Source of the DNA: Lachnospiraceae bacterium
Lineage (GTDB): Bacteria > Bacillota > Clostridia > Lachnospirales > Lachnospiraceae
Assembly: GCA_021153185.1 (NCBI GenBank)
Contig: JAGKTY010000057.1
Span: 1 to 12,289, forward strand
DNA length: 12,289 nt
Reading direction: 5' to 3'
In this document: in pieces, positions 1-6,182 of the stretch
How positions within the stretch are numbered: position 1 is the first letter of the stretch
How the letters are laid out: every line of letters begins with the position of its first letter
Notes under the pieces: model-generated
The model's input: only the letters and a program-made list of their open reading frames with translations
Database searches by the model: none
What the model was told of the DNA's origin: nothing
Program-made: the position numbers and the translations under genes

Positions 1-2
1 AG

Positions 3-389
3 GTTCAGAGGTATATTAAGATAACAGATCTGATACCGGAGATGCTTGAAAAGGTGGATGACGGAAGCATGGGATTTACGCCGGCTGTACAGCTGTCGTT
101 CCTTAGTAGGAAGGAACAGAAGGAAATGTTGGAAGCAATGGAGTTTGCACAGTGTACGCCTTCATTATCACAAGCACTTCGGATAAAGAAGCTTAGTACG
201 GAAGGAAAACTGACGGTACAGGATATGGAAGATATCCTAAGTGAAATCAAACAGAAAGACATTGACCGTGTTATCTTTAAGAATGAGCAGCTTCACAGAT
301 TCTTTCCTACCAGTTATACAGCGGAACAGATGAGGCGGGAAATACTGGAAATGCTGAAAATGAACATGAACAAATATTGGGATGAATAA
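3..389 (+). CDS. parB: ParB/Spo0J-type partition protein, C-terminal part (5' end outside window)
   Basis: The reading frame is open from the left edge, so only about the last 128 residues are visible. They match the C-terminal half of ParB/RepB/Spo0J-type proteins carried by Tn1549-like conjugative elements. A stretch reading VQRYIKITDLIPEML is followed by a conserved GFTPAVQLSFL segment and a CTPSLSQALRIKKLS segment, then a charged helical tail with HRFFPTSYT. The DNA-binding helix-turn-helix and the N-terminal nuclease/CTPase-like domain would lie off the window. In the family, ParB binds centromere-like sites and works with ParA to keep the element in daughter cells. Only 14 bases separate it from a downstream ParA start with a strong AAAGGAG site, so the two form an operon. 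Since parA is broken after 46 codons, the partition pair is probably dead. Family assignment rests on remembered sequence pattern. Confidence 0.8.
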   Translation, partial: VQRYIKITDLIPEMLEKVDDGSMGFTPAVQLSFLSRKEQKEMLEAMEFAQCTPSLSQALRIKKLSTEGKLTVQDMEDILSEIKQKDIDRVIFKNEQLHRFFPTSYTAEQMRREILEMLKMNMNKYWDE

Positions 390-403
390 AGGAGAAAAAG
401 CTT

Positions 404-541
404 ATGTGTAAGGTAATTGCAGTATCAAATCAAAAAGGTGGAGTCGGAAAGACCGTATCGTGTGTAAATCTTGGAATTGGATTAGCAAAAGAAGGAAAGA
501 AAGTGCTTCTGATTGACGGGGATCCTCAGGGAACAAGTGTG
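404..541 (+). pseudogene. parA: ParA/MinD-type partition ATPase, N-terminal fragment
   Basis: Start ATG follows an AAAGGAG site at 8 bases spacing. The first 46 residues are a textbook ParA start: VIAVSNQKGGVGKTVSCVNL is the deviant Walker A motif (KGGVGKT, residues 11-17), and VLLIDGDPQG (residues 34-43) is the Walker A' motif of this family. Homology stops abruptly after GDPQGTS. The frame continues for another 55 codons to a stop near 709, but that part is the antisense of a Maff2 gene on the other strand, not ParA. ParA proteins are normally about 250-280 residues, so roughly 80% is lost. Without Walker B and the rest of the fold it cannot act as an ATPase. The break point lies in about 530-541. 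Confidence 0.85.
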
Positions 542-720
542 GTACCGATAAGGGCTACACCGCCACCTGCCATAAGCTGCTTCATTCCCTGTGACTTTGC
601 ACCAGGGTTATCATTACCGTATCCTTCCATAAGATTGATTGCACCCCAGATACCAAGACCTGCTCCAAGTGCTACTACCAATGTCTGTAATGTTCCTACT
701 GCGCTCTGAAAAAATGCCAT
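526..720 (-). pseudogene. Maff2-family small membrane protein of a conjugative element, C-terminus cut
   Basis: On the minus strand an ATG at 720 has a strong GGAGG site about 9 bases upstream. The product begins MAFFQSAVGTLQTLVVALG, with a hydrophobic helix at residues 8-31. After the charged stretch MEGYGNDNPGAKSQGMKQLM, a second hydrophobic part begins (GGGVALIGTTLVP). This is the pattern of the Maff2 family, short membrane proteins encoded among the mating-channel genes of Tn1549-like elements and often placed just after the VirD4 coupling-protein gene, as here. Family members are about 70 residues. This one is read as 64 with an early stop in foreign sequence, so a few C-terminal residues are missing at the junction with parA. 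The gene is inverted relative to parA/parB. The missing tail is short, so some function is possible, but its partners are broken. Confidence 0.75.
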
Positions 721-840
721 GTTTCAATTCCTCCATTAAAAATATTTGTGTGATATATTTTTCCTTCTGCCCCGACCAAAGAGGCTGTTTACAGTTACAT
801 GCCGGTCTCCCTGCAGTGATTCCGGCTATGCGCGCATATT

Positions 841-884
841 TATTTCCCTGTGAGGAAATAGAAATGTTCCTCTATTGGGAAATA
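841..884. other. Long hairpin in the leader between virD4 and the Maff2 gene
   Basis: TATTTCCC (841-848) pairs with GGGAAATA (877-884), and inside it GAGGAA (852-857) pairs with TTCCTC (867-872). A small asymmetric internal loop separates the two stems. It lies in the roughly 210-base stretch between the virD4 stop and the Maff2 start, about 120 bases upstream of the Maff2 ATG. It could be an RNA element in the transcript leader or a protein-binding dyad. No known class was recognised. Confidence 0.5.
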
Positions 885-885
885 T

Positions 886-930
886 AAAAAGCTCCTGCCT
901 CCCGGCCTTTATCGCCGGATGGAAAGAGCT
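886..930 (-). terminator. Probable rho-independent terminator after virD4
   Basis: Read on the minus strand, just past the virD4 stop codon, GAGCT (930-926) pairs with AGCTC (894-890). An inner GC-rich stem, CCGGC (918-914) with GCCGG (906-902), closes a 7-base loop. A run of five T residues follows directly at 890-886. The outer and inner stems are separated by unpaired bases, so it is less compact than a classic terminator. Placement immediately after the gene and before the Maff2 leader suits partial termination or attenuation between the two genes. Confidence 0.5.
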
Positions 931-932
931 CT

Positions 933-2263
933 TTACTCAGTTACGTCGATGACCTGATATTCGTCATCTGCTTTCAGTATTAAGTTGTGGTTCAAGAATT
1001 TCACTACATCGAAGTAGTTCTTCTTGTCATAATCTGCTGTCAGCTTATAATTCGGATGCTGTGTCAGATCATACTTATCGGATAGAAACGGTCTTACACC
1101 ACGGACCTGCACGATACATTTCGAGCCATCCATGACTGCCAGTTCATCCATTGTCATTAAATCCTTACCAAGTTTCTGGTAATTCGTACTGTAGCTTTCC
1201 TGGGAACCTTTTGACTGTCCCGTATTGTACATATCAATAGTTTCTTTTCCCAGGATTGCTTGGCCGCCTCATCGATAAGGCATCTTACATGAACCGGTAA
1301 TCTTCCACCATACACATCATCTGCTTTCTCACAAAGAAGATTAAACATCTGAGTGTAAATCATAGAAATCAGGAAATTGAAGGTTCCGTCTGTATCCGAC
1401 ATAATCAGAAACAGCGCTGTCTTCTCATCTCCCAAAGTATCAAGTTCAAGTTCATCATAAGCTGTCAGATCCCTTAGTTCCTTAATATCAAAAGGTGCAA
1501 GTCTCGCACCACAGGATACCAGAATAGATTTTGCCGTCTTTCCGGCTGCCAGCTTGTACTTGGCATACTGTCTTACTGCAAAATGATCCGGATTCTGCTC
1601 TGCTAGTTCATCAAACATCATATCCACCGGATTCTTGAATTCCTCATCATCCTCACGTACTTCCATTGCATTGATCATTTCAAGTAAGGTTGAAAAATTC
1701 TGCTCCTCTTCCGGAGCTTCATAATGGATATATCCAATCAATGCGGTGTAAAGCAGAGTCTCCGCTTTCAGCCAGAAATCATCTCCGCCTTTGCTCTCCC
1801 CTTTAGTGTTGGCGATCAGTGTTGTCACCAGTTTTAAAATATCCTTCTCAGAATGGAGATAGGCGAATGGATTATAGTGCATTGATTTTGTAAAATTGAT
1901 GGTATTGAATACCTTTATCCGATATCCGTTCTTATACAGAGCATTACCTACTTCATTAACAAGACCACCCTTTGGATCGGTGACCACATAGGACGAATGC
2001 ATCTGCAAAAGATTTGGCTTGATAAAAAATCTTGTCTTACCTGATCCGGATCCACCAACAACCAGAACATTTTTATTTCTGGCATACTTTGGAATCTTCG
2101 GTCTGCTGCTCATGGTGATCCGCTCTGTCTGGGACAGTATCACATTATTTGCAAACACAGGATCCTCAAATGGTTCTATATCCGCATGTTTTCCCCATCT
2201 GGCAGAACCATATTCTTCATTGTGCCTGAATTTCTTTGCGTTTTTTCCTTTCAGATATACTGA
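933..2263 (-). pseudogene. virD4: VirD4/TraG-type coupling protein, missing its start and with an internal deletion
   Basis: VirD4 proteins are membrane ATPases that deliver the relaxase-DNA complex to the mating channel. Homology starts at about 2263 (SVYLKGKNAKKFRHNEEYGS) without any start codon and runs into VLVVGGSGSGKTRFFIKPNL, the Walker A motif, then YVVTDPKGG and later CLIDE, the Walker B motif. At about 1262-1275 homology jumps: the frame continues as unrelated sequence to a stop at 1157, while another frame carries the family's C-terminal end (LGKETIDMYNTG, then YQKLGKDL, then VRPFLSDKYDL) to the stop at 933-935. From memory of the family, some 110 residues after Walker B are gone, and the deletion shifts the frame. 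The N-terminal membrane segments are also missing, replaced by the start of a DUF5688-like gene. A GTG at 2158 could start translation but would give a non-functional product. Confidence 0.85.
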
Positions 2264-2340
2264 AAGTCTCCGTATCCTCTTTCATAAAGATTCTGCTTAA
2301 TGTCCTCAGCAAACTCCTGCTTGAATGTTTCGTAATCCAT
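2251..2340 (-). pseudogene. DUF5688-like gene, N-terminal fragment fused ahead of virD4
   Basis: A minus-strand ATG at 2340 is preceded by AGAGAGGAAA at good spacing. It encodes 29 residues: MDYETFKQEFAEDIKQNL, then YERGYGDF, then a stop. This looks like the first residues of DUF5688-type proteins, which are common on Lachnospiraceae conjugative elements and normally run to several hundred residues. From about 2268 downward the sequence becomes virD4 in a different frame, so this gene was cut after about 24-26 codons. The start signals appear intact, so its promoter may now drive the virD4 remnant out of frame. The family assignment is tentative because so little is left. Confidence 0.5.
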
Positions 2341-2363
2341 CGTTTTCCTCTCTTTCTCATTAG

Positions 2364-2741
2364 AACCTTGAAAATTCATTACCGTGTACTCATCGGGAAT
2401 ATCTTACATTCGGTATTAAGGCAGAGTCCATGAAGACGGCAAAACCGAGACTGACTCATATTGAAACAGATATTCTCAACAACTTCAAAAGGCTTGGAGT
2501 GAGAGCGACAACATTGAACGGGTACGAGAGACTGGAGCTTATGCATCGACAGCTTCATATGGGAGATGATGCGAAGTTTCATTTTGATTGGAAATATCTT
2601 GTTGGTTCAGGATTATCCGTTAAGGATTTCATTGCACCGAGCAGCTTTGCATTCCCTACCGGAAGATATTTTCAGGTTGGAGATTTATATGGTTGCATGA
2701 GTTTCTTATCCATTGATGGGTTTATGATGACGGTGTTGTAA
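2364..2741 (+). pseudogene. virB4: VirB4-type conjugation ATPase, internal fragment
   Basis: VirB4-type ATPases power mating-channel assembly and are about 600-800 residues in this element group. Here only an internal part of the N-terminal half remains. HREYLTFGIKAES begins near 2391, in frame but before any ATG, followed by LTHIETDILNNFKRLGVRA, GYERLELMHRQLH, SGLSVKDFIAPSSF, GRYFQVGDLYGCMSFLSID. Homology breaks at about 2716, and the frame then runs 8 foreign codons to a stop at 2741. No Walker motifs are included. The first usable ATG is at 2430 but follows no ribosome binding site, and an in-frame stop lies at 2361. The fragment faces away from the DUF5688/virD4 remnants, so it has been inverted or transposed relative to them. 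Confidence 0.75.
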
Positions 2742-2986
2742 AAGGCTTTATTCAAATCGAAAAGGACGAAGTGAAAAAATTATTTGTAGAACCTGCACTT
2801 CAAGGGAAGTCTATTGGAGCAGAATTATTGGAATATATGATAACTGAAAAGAATGTCAAATTCTTGTGGGCATTAGAGAAAAATACAAAAGCGATAGCAT
2901 TTTATAAGCGACACGGTTTTGATGTAACAAATGATAAGAAATATGAGGAAGATACAACAGAATTTCTTGTTCGCATGGAACGATAA
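2717..2986 (+). pseudogene. GNAT-family N-acetyltransferase, N-terminus missing
   Basis: GNAT enzymes transfer an acetyl group from acetyl-CoA to an amine. The visible part begins in mid-fold with WVYDDGVVKGFIQIE (a beta hairpin, the frame being open from 2717 just after an in-frame stop). It continues with VKKLFVEPALQGKSIGAELL, the acetyl-CoA pyrophosphate-binding loop (Q-G-K-S-I-G), then NTKAIAFYKRHGFDV, the conserved C-terminal helix and strand, and ends RMER. Typical members are about 140-160 residues; about 89 remain, so the first third is lost at the junction with the VirB4 fragment. A GTG at 2771 could be used as a start but lies inside the fold and has no good ribosome site. Substrate unknown. 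Confidence 0.75.
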
Positions 2987-3021
2987 ATCGAATAATTAGA
3001 ACAGTTCGATAAATTTGAATA
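2981..3021 (+). repeat. Short imperfect direct repeat
   Basis: CGATAAATCGAATA at 2981-2994 recurs as CGATAAATTTGAATA at 3007-3021, 26 bases apart. The first copy contains the stop codon of the acetyltransferase. It is AT-rich and may be chance or a small local duplication. Confidence 0.3.
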
Positions 3022-3060
3022 GGTCTAATAGATAAATAAGAATTTTACGAGGAAGAAATT

Positions 3061-3408
3061 ATGAAAGAAATATCTGGTGGAAAATATATGCGATTAGCAC
3101 TATTAGCTGTAGTTGGCTTTTGTTTGGAATTCGTTTTGGCTTTTATGGTTGAACCATTCATTTTTGGTGTATCGCTAAATGATTATTCTACACCACAATT
3201 TATTGCTCATTGGACAACAACCTGCATAGTATGGGGATTAGTAGGTTGGTGGATTATCGTGACAGCAAAAAATAAATATCAATTTAATGCTCTAAAAAAA
3301 GGAAAACGTATGGTATGGTGGCAATGGTTAATTGTTGTTATCTGCATTGCTGTAAGTGTAAGCGTTTCATATCATAAAGTGAGTGATCATTTTGGAAAAA
3401 ACTTTTGA
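3061..3408 (+). CDS. Small membrane protein, probably 3'-truncated
   Basis: The ATG at 3061 follows GAGGAAG at 5-6 bases. The 115-residue product has three likely membrane segments: roughly residues 11-37 (LALLAVVGFCLEFVLAFMV and on), 49-68 (rich in W, G and I) and 85-103 (WLIVVICIAVSVSVS). A basic loop NALKKGKRM lies between the last two, which suggests that side faces the cytoplasm. I do not recognise a family with confidence. The last dozen residues (HKVSDHFGKNF) are encoded by sequence that overlaps the start of the next gene by 26 bases and look unlike the hydrophobic pattern before them. Loss of a larger C-terminal part by deletion is therefore likely, as with the neighbouring genes. 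AT-rich codon use matches the acetyltransferase fragment upstream, so both may come from the same cargo block. Confidence 0.6.
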   Translation: MKEISGGKYMRLALLAVVGFCLEFVLAFMVEPFIFGVSLNDYSTPQFIAHWTTTCIVWGLVGWWIIVTAKNKYQFNALKKGKRMVWWQWLIVVICIAVSVSVSYHKVSDHFGKNF

Positions 3409-4861
3409 CCTTTCACAATTCGATGAATACAGAGAAGACAACAGAAGAGAAGTGAAAAAAGCAGAAGGTGGATTGCCAGTTTCTTTGTGGGATACCTATT
3501 CTTCCTTTGCTAATTGTTATGGTGGAGTTATTATTCTGGGTGTCAAAGAGAATAAAGGTGGCAGTTGGAGAACGACCGGCCTTCAGAATGCTTCCAAGCT
3601 CCGCAAGGAACTTTGGGACAATATGAACAATCCTAAGAAGGTAAGCATTAACCTTCTGTCGGAAGATGATGTGCAGACATATGAAGTTGGAGACAATAAA
3701 GATGTCATAATGGTTATTTATGTGCCTATGGCGAAACGTGAGCAAAAGCCGGTTTACATCAATAATGACATTTTTAATGGTACATTCCGTCGTAATTATG
3801 AGGGAGATTATCATTGTACCAGATTGCAGGTAAAGACCATGCTTCGCGACCAGACCGAGCGTACTATGGATATGGAAGTGCTGGACAAGGTTCCTATGGA
3901 AGATTTGAATTATGATACTATTCATGGATATCGTAATAGCCATCGTTCTTTAAAAGAGGGACATCCTTTTGAGCGTTTGAGTGACCGTGAGTATTTGAGA
4001 AGTATCGGAGCAGCAGCTATTTCCGACGAAGATGGAGAGTTACATCCTACAGCAGCGGGTATGTTGATGTTTGGTGATGAATACAATATTGTCCGCCATT
4101 TCCCTGAGTACTTCTTGGATTACAGAGAAGAATTAGATCCGACAACACGTTGGAGTGATAGATTGCAGTCCAGCTCCGGTGAATGGTCTGGAAATGTGTG
4201 CGATTTCTATTTTAGAGTTTATAATAAAATCATTAAGGACGTAAAAGTGCCATTTAAAATGTCCGGTGGAGAGCGTGTTGATGATACTCCGGTGCACAAG
4301 GCACTTCGTGAAGCACTGGCAAACTGTCTGATTAATGCAGATTATCATGGATTGCGTGGTGTTGTTATCCGTAAAGAACCGGACAAACTGGTTTTGGCAA
4401 ATCCCGGTTATGTCAGAACCGGTAAAAAACAGATGCGTATTGGTGGCGAGTCTGATCCGCGAAACAAGGCACTTATGAAAATGTTTAATCTTATCAATAT
4501 CGGTGAACGTGCCGGAAGTGGTGTACCGAATATCTTTAATGTTTGGGAAGATGAAGGCTGGGAAGAACCGGTAATTGAGGAGAGATTTGATCCGGATAGG
4601 ACAGTGCTGACGCTTTCTTTCAAAAAAAGCGGCGATAAAAAAGCGGCGATAAAAAGCGGCGATAAAAAAGTGACGAAAAAAACGCAAATGCAGTATGATA
4701 AAATACTTGCTTTTATGGAAGAAGGAAAGGAATATGGAATTAGGGATTTCTGCGAATTGTTAGGACTAAAAGAAAGTCGCACAAAGGATATTTTGAAAGG
4801 ACTTTCTGATTATATTGAAACAGTCGGTAGTAATCGTGACAGACGATATAGGAAAATGTAG
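3383..4861 (+). CDS. AlbA_2 (Schlafen) / RecG-like ATP-binding transcriptional regulator
   Basis: This 492-residue protein has the layout of the widespread bacterial AlbA_2-HATPase_c_4 family. Residues about 10-145 form the AlbA_2 (Schlafen-type) domain, with EVKKAEGGLPVSLWDTYSSF followed by FANCYGGVIILGV. A middle region leads to a histidine-kinase-like ATP-binding domain at about 300-400 (REALANCLINADYHG, LVLANPG, then NIGERAGSGVPNIF). The C-terminus (about 435-492) looks like a winged helix (GIRDFCELLGLKESRTKDIL). Members are usually annotated as putative transcriptional regulators; the molecular role is poorly defined. GTG at 3383 is the longest start and overlaps the upstream gene; TTG at 3392 (LEKTFDLSQFDEY) is an alternative, and neither has a strong ribosome site. 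A lysine-rich linker at about 415-432 is encoded by a short tandem repeat. No internal break was seen, so the gene appears intact. Confidence 0.85.
   Translation: MIILEKTFDLSQFDEYREDNRREVKKAEGGLPVSLWDTYSSFANCYGGVIILGVKENKGGSWRTTGLQNASKLRKELWDNMNNPKKVSINLLSEDDVQTYEVGDNKDVIMVIYVPMAKREQKPVYINNDIFNGTFRRNYEGDYHCTRLQVKTMLRDQTERTMDMEVLDKVPMEDLNYDTIHGYRNSHRSLKEGHPFERLSDREYLRSIGAAAISDEDGELHPTAAGMLMFGDEYNIVRHFPEYFLDYREELDPTTRWSDRLQSSSGEWSGNVCDFYFRVYNKIIKDVKVPFKMSGGERVDDTPVHKALREALANCLINADYHGLRGVVIRKEPDKLVLANPGYVRTGKKQMRIGGESDPRNKALMKMFNLINIGERAGSGVPNIFNVWEDEGWEEPVIEERFDPDRTVLTLSFKKSGDKKAAIKSGDKKVTKKTQMQYDKILAFMEEGKEYGIRDFCELLGLKESRTKDILKGLSDYIETVGSNRDRRYRKM
4628..4668 (+). repeat. Triplicated AGCGGCGATAAAA tract inside the Schlafen-type gene
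   Basis: Three copies of AGCGGCGATAAAA start at 4628, 4642 and 4655. Spacing is 14 then 13 bases because the A-run differs by one. Copies 1 and 3 are in the same frame and encode SGDKK; copy 2 is in another frame and encodes AAIK. The units include runs of 5-7 A, so both unit slippage and A-run slippage can occur here. The tract forms the linker between the ATP-binding domain and the C-terminal winged helix. Confidence 0.8.
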
Positions 4862-4942
4862 AGTAGATTAACAATCAGATAGGAACAACATATGTATGAT
4901 ATATCCAGATAAAATAAGAATAGAAGCAAAGAAAAAGGAAGA

Positions 4943-5044
4943 ATGTGGAGCTTGTTAGGGATGTTGGATACAATATCTATATGCCCGGTGGCTTTTGAAA
5001 TATTTGAAAGATTGAAACAAGAATACGGATTCAGAAGGAGTTAG
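4943..5044 (+). CDS. Possible 33-residue ORF or gene remnant upstream of the DUF6930 gene
   Basis: In the 187-base gap between the Schlafen-type gene and the next gene, an ATG opens a 33-codon frame ending in CPVAFEIFERLKQEYGFRRS and a stop at 5042-5044, just before the next start. The amphipathic ending is protein-like. The AAGGAAG site is too close to the ATG for good initiation, and the frame could equally be the remains of a longer lost gene. I do not recognise a family. The rest of the gap shows no clear promoter or terminator. Confidence 0.2.
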   Translation: MWSLLGMLDTISICPVAFEIFERLKQEYGFRRS

Positions 5045-5048
5045 ACAT

Positions 5049-6065
5049 ATGAGGAAAGAGGCGTCTTTAGAGCAATGGAAAGAATTGTATGAAGTGGCAA
5101 CCCGCATAAAAGAATTGAAACCATGGGAAAAGTTCTGGGATATGGATTTGATCGGTGTCCGAAACGGTGCTGAAGAAGATACTGTATTTTACAGTATTCT
5201 TGGCCGTGGTGGAGATTGTTATGGCATAGCAGTCTATGAAGGCTATGAGGGATTGAACAGTTTTCTTATGCTTACCATGCAGCAGAGTATGAATCTGAAA
5301 CCGGAATATGCGATGTTCAATCAGAAAAATCTTACCTGCTATTGGGGCAATCGAGATGAATTGACTGATAAACAGCGAAAGACCATAAAGGAATTGGGTT
5401 ACTCATATCGTGGTAAAAATCAATGGCTTTACTTTATGTCCTTTGAACCCGGTTATTATCCCTACAATATGGATGAAGCGGAAGTGGTTCGGATGACTAC
5501 ATATCTTCAGGATTTAGAATTGGCATTGCATTATTATTATGAACTTGATGTAAACGTTGATTTTGAAAGTGGAAATATGTTTTTGTTTTCATTTGGAAAG
5601 GATAAGAAAACATGGAATTTTGGTGAGGCACCAATGCCATTTACATCTTTCCAATTTGGCAATCTGCTTATTACAGATGAAGATTTGCTTTCAGACCTTG
5701 AAAAAGTATCGAAATGTGATGCTGTTTTGGAGGCGGATGTGTCAGTACTAGGGGCATCTGTTGCTGATAAGAAATATGACCGCCCGGGAAATCCTGCACT
5801 TTCTATATTGGGCGATGCAAATACCGGAACCATTATTAAATTTGAGATGCTGGAGCCGGATGATGATCCAATTGTAATGTTAGCTGAAATTCTAATAGGG
5901 TTTATATTTCAGTTTGGAGCACCGAAGGAAGTAAGAGTCTCTAATGTGATTGTAGAAGCAGGACTTGAACAGATATGTGATGTATGTGGAATCAAGCTAC
6001 GCAGAGTAAAAAGGTTGCAAGGATTAGACGAATTTATGATGGGAATGCAGCACTTTGGATTATAG
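5049..6065 (+). CDS. DUF7309/DUF6930-type protein of unknown function
   Basis: The ATG follows AGAAGGAG at 8 bases spacing. The 338-residue soluble protein has no signal or membrane segment. Residues about 1-190 contain EQWKELYEVATRIKELKPWE, FYSILGRGGDCYGIAVYEG, NLTCYWGNRDELTDKQRKTI and GKNQWLYFMSFEPGYYPYN, which resemble what I know as DUF7309. Residues about 220-330 contain ALSILGDANTGTIIKFEMLE, then DDDPI, then GAPKEVRVSNVIVEAGLEQI, then RLQGLDEFMMGM, resembling DUF6930. The domain names are from memory. The two-domain length is normal for such proteins, and the gene seems complete. No catalytic motif is obvious. It lies downstream of the Schlafen-type regulator with a 187-base gap, so co-transcription is possible but not shown. 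Function is unknown; acidic and aromatic content suggests a cytoplasmic binding protein at most. Confidence 0.7.
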   Translation: MRKEASLEQWKELYEVATRIKELKPWEKFWDMDLIGVRNGAEEDTVFYSILGRGGDCYGIAVYEGYEGLNSFLMLTMQQSMNLKPEYAMFNQKNLTCYWGNRDELTDKQRKTIKELGYSYRGKNQWLYFMSFEPGYYPYNMDEAEVVRMTTYLQDLELALHYYYELDVNVDFESGNMFLFSFGKDKKTWNFGEAPMPFTSFQFGNLLITDEDLLSDLEKVSKCDAVLEADVSVLGASVADKKYDRPGNPALSILGDANTGTIIKFEMLEPDDDPIVMLAEILIGFIFQFGAPKEVRVSNVIVEAGLEQICDVCGIKLRRVKRLQGLDEFMMGMQHFGL

Positions 6066-6130
6066 TAATAAAGATGCTTGACATTAGATGAATAGTTAGA
6101 TTGGTTTCCTCGTCATTCATGATGAATTTA

Positions 6131-6159
6131 TTGTCTTATGCCTTCAGTTTTGCTATAAT
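6131..6159 (+). promoter_or_regulatory. Sigma-A-type promoter for the GGDEF/EAL gene
   Basis: TTGTCT (6131-6136) and a perfect TATAAT (6154-6159) are separated by 17 bases, with an extended -10 TG at 6151-6152. Transcription would start near 6166, only about 17 bases before the ATG. A small dyad, ATTCA-TGA-TGAAT (6115-6127), sits just upstream of the -35 and might be an operator, though it is short. Confidence 0.75.
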
Positions 6160-6182
6160 AAAATACAGACTAAGGAAAAAGG

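Noticed and set aside
7..25. Similarity of this stretch to 10557-10575 (both near AGAGGTATAT.AAGATAA)
   Set aside because: One lies in ParB coding sequence and the other in an AT-rich intergenic stretch; the match is short and AT-rich, so chance is the likely cause.
404..709. A 101-codon plus-strand protein starting with ParA motifs
   Set aside because: Only the first 46 codons are ParA; the remainder is the antisense of the Maff2 gene, so the C-terminal part is not a real protein.
1157..1262. C-terminal 35 codons of the VirD4 frame reading past Walker B
   Set aside because: They are out-of-frame translation of the real VirD4 C-terminus after the deletion.
2771..2986. A complete 71-residue acetyltransferase from a GTG start
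   Set aside because: The frame shows matching fold sequence upstream of the GTG, and the GTG lies inside the fold; this is a truncated gene.
3413..4782. Several long antisense frames opposite the Schlafen-type gene
   Set aside because: They lack start signals, carry low-complexity F/H/I-rich translations, and are explained by the codon pattern of the real gene.
6078..6083. TTGACA as a promoter -35
   Set aside because: No -10 lies 16-18 bases downstream (TTGGTT is found); the better promoter is at 6131-6159.
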